A stretch of 64,000 nucleotides of DNA. Source: Trichoplusia ni. Its lineage: Eukaryota; Arthropoda; Insecta; Lepidoptera; Noctuidae. Positions 51,088 to 61,820 of this stretch are shown here, one piece after another. The DNA lies in the NCBI RefSeq assembly GCF_003590095.1, contig NC_039478.1:4464001-4528000 (forward strand). Direction: 5' to 3'. Within the stretch, counting starts at the first letter, position 1. The number at the start of each line of letters is the position of its first letter. Made by a program: the position numbers and the translations under genes. The notes under the pieces were generated by a model. That model was not told where the DNA came from and ran no database searches. It saw nothing but the letters and a program-made list of their open reading frames with translations.

Positions 51088-54000
51088 TTACACATTGACA
51101 TTTTCGGAGAACAGTTTGGGTAAGTTCTGCCAACATTCATAATATTTAGCATCAAGTTTCTGACAGGTTTCGGCGCCCCATTTCGTGATGGCCAAACTGA
51201 GCGAAGACTCGAACATGAACGCCTGGTGATAAAACAAGTTTTTGATTAGCTGAACAAGTTTTAACCGATTTAAAATTGAGGAGATTTCCAATTGGGCAGG
51301 TTTTTTTGTTAGTATACATTTTTTTTTGTATTGATATCGATTACTCCAATATGACTGATCCGATGTGCGTGATACGTATTTCTTACCTGACCCGGTTTAA
51401 AATTTCGTTGTATTTTTTATACTCTCAGACAAGTTTTTCTTGACTTTTGATTGCCGTAGCATGTTTTGTTTATTAACGGATAAACATAGGACGCCAAATC
51501 TGTAATACTTACCATTAAACTCAGAACCGTTTTTGCTTACATACAGGTAAATTACTACATTCATTCCATACAGGTAAATTCTTTGCCGTAACAAAAAAAT
51601 CAAATTGGTCAATCATATTATTTGCCGTGCGGTAAAAATAGAACCCCAGGGTCATTTGGAAAGCAATTCTTTCTCCCCCCTACTCATATAAACTTTACCG
51701 CCGTGTTTTGTGCGTTGTGTCGATACGGCAAACTTGCTAACTTTGGTATACAATGTAGGTACGAAGTTAGAAACGCGTGGAATATTTGAAACCCATTGGA
51801 CTTTGCTATCCAAAGTCATATCATATAGATCCTACGTGGATCAAAACTAGTCCCGGGCTTCGAATTTATTACAAAAAGTTTGTGAGTATAAGTGGATTAC
51901 ATTAATTTGACCGAGTGTCTGTTTAAACTACTGGGAAAAGACTTGTAGAAGAACGACTGGGCCAAAAGTAAATCCTAAAAGAAAAAACACTGAGAGTAGC
52001 TCTAAGTTATGCATCGAGTACGTACCTGAGTATTAACAGCAATCTTCTGCGGCACAAGTTCCGCTTTTGAAGCTCCTTCAAAGCACTTGTCGTCAGGTCC
52101 GTGCGGAGTCATCATGGAGTGGAGAGAGGCGCCTCCGGGGAGGAAACCTCCCTCTTTCGCCTCGTAAGCTCCCAAGATCAGGCCCATAAACTCGCTCATA
52201 CAGTTCCCTGTAACATAGTATAGGCGTAGGATCGGCGCAAAATATGTAGCGCAGTTGATTTTTCACCAGAATGCTTAGGTACGTGTTTTCACGCCAGTGC
52301 TTGCAAGAGTGCTCGGTAAACTATGAACCAGCCCTTACCATGTTAAAGTGACCACTTTCGGATCCAGAGGCTCAATGTCACATTCAGACGTGGTCCATCT
52401 TAAAGAAATATGTTTTCTTGCACGGTGACAAAGAGGAAAGTAGGTTCAAAGCCCACATATTGGAAAGAGAGGATCAAAGTTTACGGCGCTCAACCTCACC
52501 TAAGTGTCAGTTAAATAATGGACAAGCAGGTATTTTTAGACGCGCTAAGTGGACAAGCATAATTTACTTCTGTTTACTTAATTGCGGTGTGTGTTACATC
52601 GCATGTTTTGACCTAACGAGTAAGCAAATATGATTATGTAAGCATGAAACCCTTAGTTTGATAAATACTCTCTATGAGTGTTTGCGTAGAGGTCACGGGG
52701 GTATTTGTATGTCAAATACTTGTGTATTTTGGTTACTGCTACTATAAAAATGTTAATGCCATATTACTCTTTAAGACGGTGTTCGTGATTCTTATGTATG
52801 TAATATTTGTACCATCACAACATGTATAATAACCCGTTGAAAAAAAGTAATATTATCTATATGAAAAATAAACAAAATAAAAGTGATACTCGCTGAGGAC
52901 AGGATTCGAACCTGCGCGGGTATAACCCATTGGATTTCAAGTCCAACTCCTTAACCACTCGGACACCTCAGCTATGTGGAGACTAATGAATTCATAATAC
53001 ATTTTACAGTACCTATCTCTCCGATAACAATAAAACTTAATTACATACATCTGCATTTGTTTACATACGTGTAAAGGTATAGTGTTCTTAGATTCTCTTA
53101 TAATGAAAATGATACTTATAACTATGTTCGTCGACATTTGTAGACAACGCGACAGTAAGCCAGTTCGATTTCCAGGCTAGTAAGTTATGAACATATTAGA
53201 TTAGCTTTGAAAAGAAGTGAAGTGCTCCTAGCTGAATAAAAAATTGTACTTTGATCACATCACGCTTGAGACAAAAAAAAATATATTTCTCAATCAACTA
53301 AATTACCGCAAAAATCATCAAAAGAAATGACAACTTACAGAAATAGTTAACTAAAAGTATAATTTCGCTGAGGACAGGATTCGAACCTGCGCGGGTAGAA
53401 CCCATTGGATTTCAAGTCCAACTCCTTAACCACTCGGACACCTCAGCTATGAATATAGTTGCGAATTGACTGTTCACGTTAGACCGCCGTTCTAACATAC
53501 AAAACGGTAGCAGATGTTTTGTGTAACTATAATGCTGGGGCCACACTATCGAGAAATCCTATTAGAACGATAGTTATCGCGATTATAAACTTTAACCGTA
53601 GGTGTAGCCACAACTTAACGCGATATTGTAAAACTTTATACAAAGAGCCAATAGATACTACTACTGTGCTATTGCTTCGTTTTAAAGCGTTGTTATCATG
53701 TTTGTGGAAGCGTGAAAGCGCACTGTACGGTTTATAGCGCCATTTCTTTTCCACACCCCCAATAACTTTGCTTTAGACTTGGTGGTAGACCCTCTGATAA
53801 TTTATTTGTTTAGAAATAGAATGTTTATTATGAATACATTGAATCATAGGTTGATGTAAGACGTAGGTACCTACATAAGTAAGCAAGCAACATTAGATAG
53901 CATATTTACGAGCAATATTTTCCGCCTATCTTTGTTAATATTGTTTTATGTATTTAGTTTATTTTTACATTGTTTTATGATTTTGTAGTTTCCATCGCAT

Positions 54001-57000
54001 CACAGGATAACTAACAATTTCTCAATGCTGCACGGATACCCGAGTGGTTGAGGTCACCACGGCAAACCCACTGTGTGCGTCGTGTCGCGGGTTCGATCCC
54101 CTCGTAGGACAAGCATTTGTGCGATCCAAGAATTCTTGTCCTGAGTCTGGGCATGTGATTTGTATGTTTGTGAAACCCCCGCGACACAAGGACTAAATTC
54201 CTTACTGCGGGATTCGTTTAAAAAAAAAACAACAAAACTGTCATCGGTCCGTAATTTTACGGTTACGGTTATTAAACTGTGGGAGCAAAGAAACTGTTTT
54301 AGGATATGTTTCTAAATCAGTTTCTTATTTTCCCTTTTTTAAACAATTCTTATTTCAAATCAATTAGACTTGGTCTTCGCTGAAATACGTTCTAACACAC
54401 TTATTCATTAGTCCGTTCTGTTCTTAGGTAGGAGACTATTTTGAAAGATGGCCAATTGTCCTTGAGGTGACAGGTAATAAGGAAAGTAAGTGGCAGGTAA
54501 TAAGGTAAGGTAAAGTAATAAGGTTTTGATTAGATTACATACGATACATTTGTCTTTTATTGTAAAGAAATACCAACATTGCACTGAACTTGCACTAGTT
54601 AGGCTGTATGACATCTGTCAAAAAGGTCTCCTTAAGTCGGACAGAGTATGTACGTACTCGATGCGTGGTTGAATGACCTAAAACGTCTAGAAACAAGCCT
54701 AGAATTAAAATCGTCTTCTAAAGCTGAGGTGTCCGAGTGGTTAAGGAGTTGGATTCGAAATCCAATGGGTTCTACCCGCGCAGGTTCGAATCCTGTCCTC
54801 AGCGAGAGTAATATTTTGCTCGTTTTTGTTATTTAAGGTCAAATTCAACAATGAACCCGTTTAAGTTAATGATATGATTGCTTTATGGACACATTTTATT
54901 TTAAAAAGTGAACATCCTTTATTTCAAGTTTCACATAGATTTACAGTACAGTAGATTACACTAATTTCTTCAGAAACTGAAAAATACTAGCTTTTCGCAG
55001 ATCTGAGTGTTTTCTGACTTCTATTACAGATTTTACAATAGTGGCATACTCAAAAGTCATTTTTTTGTAAAAATTAAAACAAGTTAAAGAAGTATAGATG
55101 GAAAATATGAATATTATGTTTAGGAAAAGTCAATACGGACCCTGTTCCGTGGCACGTCGGGCACGCAAATATTTAGGAGAGAGGAATAGTGCTTAATAAC
55201 TTTTTAATTAAAACGGTATTGTTATAAATTACTAGCTGTCAGCAGCAAACGTTGTTGTGCCATACAATTGAGTTTTAGGGGATAAAAAAACGAAAGATGA
55301 AAAATAGATGCTGTCCGATTCTCAGACCTACCGAAAATGTAGCTTTACTCAATAATAGGCTATCTAACACTGAAATATTCTATCAAATCGGACCGGCATT
55401 TCCTGTGATTGAGTGAAACAAACTCTACAGGTTTATAATATCAGTGCAGAAGTATAGATAGGCAATAAGAAAGCAGACTTTATTCTAGTTACTATTTTCT
55501 AACTTTAACACACATGTGTAAATAACATCAATAGTTATGGAAACAAAAGACTTAATTGCTGTTTTTACTAGCAGTGCAGGTGTAAATTCAATTTCAAATT
55601 CGCAGCTGAGGTGTCCGAGTGGTTAAGGAGTTGGACTTGAAATCCAATGGGTTATACCCGCGCAGGTTCGAATCCTGTCCTCAGCGAAATTATACTTTTA
55701 GTCAAATATTTATGTAAAATGTCATTTCTTTTGGTGATTTTTGCGGTAATTTAGTTGATTGAAACTTATCATATTTTTTACTTTGTTATAAGCATGTGAA
55801 TAAGCAAGCAGTTTTACTTGTGTTTAAAGCTAATCTAATATGTTCCTAGTTAGCCTTTTTACGGATGAAAGTCATAAGAATAACTCCTTCCGCTTTGGGT
55901 TGAGCGCAAGGGAGTGTCAGACTCCTACTGACTAACCCACCCATGTTCCTTCCTTTGCCCTTCGTGGAACTACGGGGGCTACAGTAACCCCTTAGGACAG
56001 ACCCGCTGCTCCGGCAGGCATTTCCTGCTTAGCCTGGAAATCGAACTGGCTTACTGTCGCCTCGTCTACAAATGTCCACGAATAGTGTCATAATTATCAT
56101 TTTCATTATTGTAGAATCTAAGAACATAATACCTTTATACGTATGTTACAAATGAAGGTGTATTTAATTAAACTTTATTGTTATCGGAGCGATACTGTAA
56201 AATGTATTATGAATTCATTTGTCTCTTCACAGCTGAGGTGTCCGAGTGGTTAAGGAGTTGGACTTGAAATCCAATGGGTTATACCCGCGCAGGTTCGAAT
56301 CCTGTCCTCAGCGAGTATCACTTTTGTTATATTTTTCTATTGAAACTATATTTGTGAAATCATTAGAAGCTTTGGATATATAGGAAGAAAAGTTTGCTGC
56401 AAGTATTTTTTTACATTACCTAACCTTACTTTGCTTAACTAACTAATTTGAACACTAAGGTCAATTACACCTTGTAAGTGAATAAAAGCCTCCATGGTTC
56501 AGTAAACTAGCCAATGCTCTAGCTTAGGATAGCTGGAATGAAGTTAGTGACCTACGGTGATAAACTTACACTGGTCCTAATTTGTAGATGGACTCCAAGA
56601 ATGTAACCAGGATTCTTATTTACCTTTTAGGATGTTGTGCTAGACACCTCAAGTTTTTAGTCGCAGTAGTTTGCATCGCGTGTCCATTGTATCTGTATCT
56701 CAAATACAAGGGAAGGCTGAAGGCACTCCGGTGGTTTTAGCCGGAAGGAGTCCGGGATACCTCTCCGCCTTGAGATGATCCCCGGTAAAAAATGGCACCT
56801 CAAGTTTTAGGAACACGGAATACAATAACTTTGAGTGTAAAGTATCCGTATCGATCCTAGAAAGTAGGTCGGTAACAAGTTACGAAGTAGGTGTTGCCTA
56901 AGATTCCACGGAACAAAAGTTTAACTTAATGTTACATAGCTGAGGTGTCCGAGTGGTTAAGGAGTTGGACTCGAAATCCAATGGGTTCTACCCGCGCAGG

Positions 57001-60000
57001 TTCGAATCCTGTCCTCAGCGGATAGATTTTTTGTTACTGCCGTATCTTTTTAGTTATGCATATGCTATGCAATATGCAAATTAGGATACAATTTTGAGCT
57101 TAGCAAGGCCTTAGTACTTAAGGCTAAGGACGTAAGTAAAAGTAAGTGTTTAAAATTTTTTTGTGTACCCAAGGTTGACTAGTTAGTAGTTAGGTACCAG
57201 CTAAGTATAAGTTGCTTTTGGGATATGATAAATCCACATGATTCCCACCCCGTAGGACTGTCTGACTCCGACATTAACTTGGTACTTGACGAACTCGACT
57301 TCCGCACTAAGAAATTAAATCCTTGTGTCGCGGGGGTTTCACAAACATTCAATTTACGTGCACAGACGTCCAGACTTTATAAGACAAGCATACGTGGATC
57401 ACACAATTAGTTGTCCTACGCGGGGATCGACCTGTGGATTTGGCCTTAACAACTCGGCTATCCGTGCAGTCAAAAAGCTAGTAGGATACACTTAAAATGA
57501 AACTTCTTTTACGGATTTTATCGCGGTTTAATGTTTGATTTTAGTTCCCGACGTTTCGACACCTTTGCAGGTATCATGGTCAACGGCAGACTGAGACTGA
57601 GACGGCCCGTGACCATGATACCTGCAAAGGTGTCGAAACGTCCTACATTAAACCGCGATAAAATCTGTATAGTAGTTTCATTTCAATGTCTAACATTCGC
57701 GTAAACCTAAGAAACCACTAGGATACACTTACTATGATAGTACGGTGGTCTGAACGTGTGTTCGGTCACCGTCCACCTCGGCGGGAAGATGACGAAGTCT
57801 GCGATGGCCACGCCAGGCCTCGTGGAGGGGCAAGTCAGTACCGTGAAGATGGATGGGTCCTGCCGAAGGTACACATGACACTAAGTTGCTTAAAGAGTCA
57901 AACTTGGACAGAAATTGGAAAAACAAGGTATAAGGAAGAATTGTGAGTTTCGTGTCCCTAATTTGTCTATTGGTCAGTTAAGGTATTTGTTCCGTGGACA
58001 AAAAACCCTGGATTACAAACTCCCAACTTGGTTTTTATCATTACAAAGGATCGGTTTCTGCTTAGTTTTGGCATGACAAGGGGTGGCATGTTTTTGTCTC
58101 AATCCAAGAAACGACTTTGTCTCCTCTAGGACTCCATTGGCAAAAGTCAGGGCTCCAATTCAGCTATTTACAATTGCCGATTATTGAACGAATGGAAATT
58201 GGCTTAAAATGATCCGCGTCAAATTCTTTTAAGCATTTTTCCCACACAATAATTGGAAATTCAGTACGGTGCGGAACACTCAGACAGCCAGACAGCCAGA
58301 CAGGCCGATCATTCAAGGCATAGGCTTACTATTAACATTACTTACACAATGATCATATAGTACAGAGTTGATGACCATAAACTTGCTGAGGTCGTATTTG
58401 TAAGGCACGTAGTTCCCGTGCCACGCCACCACGTCGAACGGGGAGTGGTTCTGCTCTGCCACGAACAGGCTGCCTTGGTACTTGTTCACTATTTTAAATC
58501 CTGAGAAACAGAGTGACACTGATAGTAAAAAATGTTGGAAGTAGATAAAGTACGTCTTCATCACCGATTCCATACAAATTTTGCTATTCACCAAAGGTAA
58601 TTTGAAATACAAACTTATATGGGGTCGTAATAGTATCAGCCCTAATTTTACTACGAAAATGGGGTGTTTTAGATGCAACTGATAATACAGTTCTTCAAAA
58701 GCAAACTTAACTTAGCAATTGAAAGCAAATGAAGCTTGGATTTTGTGTCACGCACATACACACGCACACAGGCAAGCAAAAATAGGAACAATCTTATTCA
58801 AACTTTGTTTCATGTAAAGAAGGGTAAAAAGTTAACAAACCAGGTATTTCTTCATCGAAGTAGCGCGCGACAGGTGTGAGGAAGTCCCTCGGGTTTGCGA
58901 GACCGTTGGCCCCAATAGGTCCTAAGTCGGGCAGCTTGAAGTGCCCGTCAAACACTTCCAGAATGTAACCCCTGTAATGAGTATTTGTCTTTCATATTCG
59001 TACTGTAGTAAGTTATATGTACGTAAATTTATCTAGGATTCGTTTTTAGAGATGTCCATTTATTAGTAAAGTGTAACGATAATTTCATAAACTAATCGAT
59101 ATTTTTTTATATTTGACTTCAATTCACGTCTTACTATTATTTGCTGCTTATTGAAGGTATCGTAGGGTAAAATGAATCTATTTATAAGTACGGAACCCTC
59201 TGTGTCACGAGTCCGACTTGCACTTGATAGTTTTTTTTTGTATTGGTATCTGCTGGCCCTATGTCTAACAAGTAATCCTTACCTAGTAGGTCCCTCAACA
59301 TTGACGGAGAACCTCATGCCGAGCTGGATGACGGCTATCTCGTTGGGGGCCACCTCCATGAGGCCAAACTCAGTGGTGATCTTCAGGGTCCCCTGCTGGG
59401 GTACTATATAAAAAGGAAGGTTTCTGATAATGATAGGACATCAAATAAAGCACGTGACGTGTAAGCATGGACTTAGAAATCACTCTAAAAAAAAAATAAA
59501 GAAAATTCAAAAATCTTACCAATAAGTAAATCTCCATCGCTGCTGTAGAAGGCACTTTTGTCCATCGACGCGTTGCACAGATAGACATGGATGGCGAGGC
59601 CGTGTCGAGAGCGAGGGTCGCCCGCGCCGCAGACTGTGTGCAGTCCAGACACGAAGTCAACAGACTGGCTCGGCGGAGGAATGTCGAAAGGGAGCCAACG
59701 GGACTGAGAAGGAAATTATGTTTAGTATTACTCATTCTAGAGTTTTTTTTGCTTTTTTTTTCAGCTGGGCCCCAATTCTGCTATTTACAATGCCGATGAA
59801 TGAATGGCAATTGGATTCAATTTGACACCATTCGTAATCTCTTAAACATTTTGCAAAGCCAACTCAACGTTTTTGATTTGATTGTAAATAGCGGAATTGG
59901 TCGATTCCAAGGCGTAAGCTGCTCAGTTTGACGGAAATAAATATTTAAAATACAATTAATATACTTTTTCAAGTATTTCAAATACTCACCTGATTTGGAT

Positions 60001-61347
60001 CGGGTTCCTGTTCATCCCAGTTGTGAGTTAGATATTTGGCTCCATCCAATTTCTGGAACGGCTTGTGTATCACCGAAGGGCGAATTCTAAAACGTTATTA
60101 CCACATTATTAACAACATATAATCTTAGAATACTTAGTGAAAATAAATTAATATCTCTTTAGTGGACTCCTACAGCAGAATATTAATCCTTGTAGAAGGC
60201 CAATACAGGTGGTAATTATTACGACTGCTATTATCACTGGAAGGCTTAGATTAACTAGGTACATGTTTGTACTCTGCTGAGGTACCGCGCTTATTGGCAC
60301 TATAGTTAGAGTATTGGATATATACATTTACCAATCAGCTTCTCATCGGTGTATTCTGTTCAACCTACATCAGAAAAGATGATTCGATGACCGATTATGT
60401 TGATTCTTTTTTTAATTTAGCTGTCATTTGGTCACATAAAATCAAGTCTAACTCAGTAGTTTTCATTTAAAGTTGGTTCTATATTTTTGTTGTTACCAAA
60501 ATATGATTCCTTACCTATACAACCAGGAGCGTTTGTTTTCATGCCTGGGTGCTGTAAAGGCGGTCCCGGACACCTGTTCCGCGTAGAGTCCGTAGGGACA
60601 GCGCTGTGGGTTGTTCTGACCCTCGGGCAAGGAACCAGGTCTGCGAGGGTCCTCTGACGTGAACTCAGAGCCGAACCCGCAAAGATACTGAATAGTTACA
60701 AGGATTAATATTAATATGTATTTAGATATTTAAGAGTGCCGCAAAAAAGTAAAAATAAAAATATTGGTCCATAATCGTCACTAAGATTTTTATTTCGTGC
60801 ACATTTGCTTGTCCTACGCGGGGATCGAACCCGCGACGCGCGATCGTTGGGTTTGTTATAAACCACAATCTATTGGCTAGAATTTATATAGAATTATTAT
60901 TTACCACAGCATCTGTCGTCTATATTCTGTATTATTAAACATAAATACATACAAATGCGACGTATTTAAATCAAAATCCGGTTATTTATTTTTTGACGCA
61001 AGTGTAGGTCCTATTAATTACCGAATGTTTTTGTGCGATTAGCACATTCTTAGCAAAAACCCCTTATCATTTATATCCATCTTTTGTCTAATGTCTTACA
61101 GGTATAATACATTTATGGCTTTAAGATACATTTGTGGGAGAAAACACACGTTACTTAGAAATAAACTAGAATGAGATGTAAATAAACTTATTTCATAGCG
61201 CTATCCCGTCACCAGCCAAACCAGTTTGGTTTTCTCCTTACAAATGATAAATATAGGTACACATAACTTGTAGCATCAATTTTTAATATCCAATTCGAAG
61301 TTCAAACATTAAAAAGAATAATGCAGTCTTACCTTAAGATCTCCCAT
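51088..61347 (-). CDS. HGD: homogentisate 1,2-dioxygenase, complete, ten exons
   Basis: Fe(II) enzyme that opens the ring of homogentisate to maleylacetoacetate in tyrosine and phenylalanine breakdown. Exons on the minus strand: 61347-61333, 60687-60515, 60086-59990, 59703-59520, 59403-59283, 58971-58841, 58500-58346, 57859-57733, 52207-52026 and 51222-51088. All phases agree and give 439 residues (human 445). The N-terminus reads MGDLKYLCGFGSEFTSEDP. Iron ligands H334, E340 and H370 (human H335, E341, H371) are seen in PPYYHRNCMSEFMG and TPHGPD; the catalytic-base equivalent H291 is in LYDHCDPS. The FMFESSLSLAITKWG C-terminal block is intact. Exon 6 has a weaker donor (G/GTTTGT); the others are near consensus. 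Intron 8 (5.5 kb) hosts six tRNA genes and several repeats, and a fold-back element abuts the exon 8 donor. Nothing suggests loss of function. Confidence 0.97.
52891..52972 (-). tRNA. tRNA-Ser (TGA)
   Basis: Class II tRNA of 82 bases with acceptor stem GCTGAGG/CCTCAGC, discriminator G, D-arm box CCGAGTGGTTAAGG, anticodon stem TTGGA/TCCAA with anticodon TGA, a long variable arm (GGGTTATACCC) and T-arm GGTTCGAATCC. A TTTT terminator follows on the minus strand (AGTATCACTTTT). Same strand as HGD; in its intron 8. Counterpart of the tRNA at 56232. Confidence 0.95.
53366..53447 (-). tRNA. tRNA-Ser (TGA)
   Basis: 82 bases, differing from the previous gene at one base in the variable arm (GGGTTCTACCC). 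Anticodon TGA, complete A and B boxes, TTTT terminator in AAATTATACTTTT. Flanks match, in inverse order, those of the tRNA at 55605. Confidence 0.95.
54030..54230 (+). mobile_element. tRNA-headed SINE
   Basis: Begins with a tRNA-like head (GGATACCCGAGTGGTTGAGG for box A, GGTTCGATCCC for box B) that no longer folds as a complete tRNA. A non-tRNA body follows (CTTGTCCTGAGTCTGGGC, GTGAAACCCCCGCGACAC) and an A-run ends it near 54220-54230. Related copies occur at 57304, 60806 and 61638. Confidence 0.75.
54723..54804 (+). tRNA. tRNA-Ser (CGA)
   Basis: Same backbone as the TGA genes; anticodon loop TTCGAAA gives CGA (54756-54758). Complete acceptor pairing, variable arm and T-arm; TTTT follows within 12 bases. 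Opposite strand to HGD. Confidence 0.95.
55605..55686 (+). tRNA. tRNA-Ser (TGA)
   Basis: 82 bases with intact acceptor, anticodon (TGA), variable and T arms. Downstream AAATTATACTTTT and the next 80 bases mirror the flank of the minus-strand tRNA at 53366. Confidence 0.95.
55850..56034. mobile_element. insertion in the right arm of the tRNA duplication, SINE-like repeat
   Basis: TTAGCC occurs at 55850-55855 and 56029-56034 around about 173 bp absent from the left arm, where the corresponding site reads CTAGCCTGGAAATC. The inserted text (gggagtgtcagactcctact, tagccccc-type strings) looks like a common lepidopteran short repeat. The empty site in the other arm supports an insertion, though a deletion in the left arm is possible. 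Confidence 0.55.
56232..56313 (+). tRNA. tRNA-Ser (TGA)
   Basis: 82 bases with intact class II features and anticodon TGA; terminator in AGTATCACTTTT. Both flanks are inverted copies of those of the tRNA at 52891. Confidence 0.95.
56690..56800. repeat. probable dispersed repeat fragment
   Basis: The stretch with ggtggttttagccggaagga and cgggatacctctccgcc has the wording of lepidopteran short interspersed repeats and may be related to the insertion at 55850, in the other orientation. No termini were identified. Confidence 0.35.
56939..57020 (+). tRNA. tRNA-Ser (CGA)
   Basis: Same backbone, loop CTCGAAA giving anticodon CGA. It differs from the other CGA gene at the base before the anticodon (C for T) and is followed by a T-run. 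It lies outside the inverted arms. Confidence 0.95.
57304..57470 (-). mobile_element. tRNA-headed SINE, minus strand
   Basis: In reverse complement it shows CTGCACGGATAGCCGAGTTG as head, a decayed box B (CGATCCCCGCGTAGG), the GTGAAACCCCCGCGACAC body and a TTAGTGCGG end, matching the 54030 copy. Confidence 0.7.
57495..57718. mobile_element. fold-back element next to the HGD exon 8 splice donor
   Basis: Two long inverted arms: GATTTTATCGCGGTTTAATG then GACGTTTCGACACCTTTGCA and on to ATCATGGTCA on the left, with the mirror copy ending at about 57680. A 33-bp core is perfectly palindromic around a short GGCAGACTGAGACTGAGACG-type spacer. The arms differ by a small insertion (TTGATTTTAGTTCC) on the left. 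The 13 bp TAGGATACACTTA occur on both sides (57482-57494 and 57719-57731). This core is widespread in arthropod genomes; the mobile-element class (perhaps Penelope-like) is uncertain. Confidence 0.7.
58155..58262. repeat. short MITE-like repeat copy in HGD intron 7
   Basis: CCAATTCAGCTATTTACAAT and the following GCCGAT...GAATGG...AATTGG string match the element at 59772; the right end is diverged, so the boundary is approximate. The intron side is between exons 8 and 7. Confidence 0.5.
59772..59900. mobile_element. 129-bp MITE with 20-bp terminal inverted repeats in HGD intron 3
   Basis: Left end CCAATTCTGCTATTTACAAT and right end ATTGTAAATAGCGGAATTGG are inverted repeats with one mismatch in 20. 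No coding capacity. A target duplication could not be defined. A second copy lies at about 58155. Confidence 0.7.
60806..60875 (-). repeat. SINE head fragment in HGD intron 1
   Basis: CTTGTCCTACGCGGGGATCG and the adjoining AACCCGCGAC are the reversed box B part of the tRNA-headed SINE family; the rest is lost or diverged. Confidence 0.55.
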
Positions 61348-61637
61348 GTTGGAGTCACACGAGATGTTTCAAACAGTCGTAGAGACAGACTACCAACTAT
61401 GACGGTGTCGCGATGTTTACCACTACAGCTATGCTAATGCGCCCGGTTTATTTACGAACGATAAAGATTGGTATTTTAATACTGTCATACAGATAACTGG
61501 GAGAATGTCAAAATAAGATAATATGTGATGAATGTTGCCTATGCAAGAGTATTATACCATATTATTGGATTGGAACATTGTTGTTGACTCATCATTGTAT
61601 CGAATATGACATAATGACATATGATATAATGACCTGC
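61348..61637 (-). promoter_or_regulatory. 5' flank and promoter of HGD
   Basis: Upstream of the HGD ATG on the minus strand. A CTTTATCG string (GATA-type site in reverse) near 61460-61470 and an AAATAAACC stretch near 61447-61456 are the only promoter-like signals that I see. Both are weak. Confidence 0.3.
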
Positions 61638-61820
61638 ACTAAGGAATTGAATCCTTCATTGGGAGGTTTTACAAACATTCAAATCATATTAACAAAGACA
61701 CACAGATTTAAACATTAGTGGATCACACAAAGGCTTGAGCTACGCGGGTTCAAACCCGCGACATGTCCTATACGGTGGGTTTGGCATGGTGACCTATTTC
61801 ACTGTGCTATCCGCAGTTCA
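61638..61820 (-). mobile_element. tRNA-headed SINE, minus strand
   Basis: In reverse complement: head GCGGATAGCACAGTGAAATA, intact box B region GTCGCGGGTTTGAACCCGCG, then a body matching the 54030 copy and the TTCCTTAGTGC end. Older and more diverged than that copy. Confidence 0.65.

Larger units (their letters stand above)
52860..56330. repeat. large inverted duplication carrying two tRNA-Ser genes per arm
   Basis: Left arm about 52860-53470, right arm about 55580-56330. In reverse complement the order is the same: AGTATCACTTTT terminator flank, tRNA-Ser TGA, a GAATTCATAATACATTTTAC block, a CCAGTTCGATTTCCAG block, a ATTAGATTAGCTTT block, an AATGACAACTT/TTTTGCGG block and the second tRNA-Ser TGA. 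The arms are diverged but clearly alignable over several hundred bases. The spacer between them holds a tRNA-Ser CGA and a SINE. Confidence 0.8.
52208..57732 (-). other. HGD intron 8, tRNA-Ser array and repeat cluster
   Basis: This 5.5-kb intron is far longer than the other HGD introns. It contains two tRNA-Ser genes on the HGD strand, four on the opposite strand, at least two tRNA-headed SINEs, a fold-back element next to the exon 8 donor and a large inverted duplication. No protein exon is supported; the frames containing AEVSEWLRSW are translations of tRNA genes. Confidence 0.75.

Noticed and set aside
54030..54110. SINE head considered as a seventh functional tRNA
   Set aside because: Acceptor arms do not pair, the anticodon arm is disrupted and a SINE body with A-tail follows.
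54648..54836. 62-codon frame with SEWLRSWIRNPMGS
   Set aside because: It is a translation of the tRNA-Ser gene, as is the minus frame at 52937-53137.
57734..57946. 70-codon + frame and the 64-codon minus frame at 57732-57926
   Set aside because: Wrong-frame readings of HGD exon 8; the correct frame gives DPSIFTVL...PPYYH.
58278..58305. Short cagacagc tandem run
   Set aside because: Only about three units; an ordinary microsatellite in an HGD intron.
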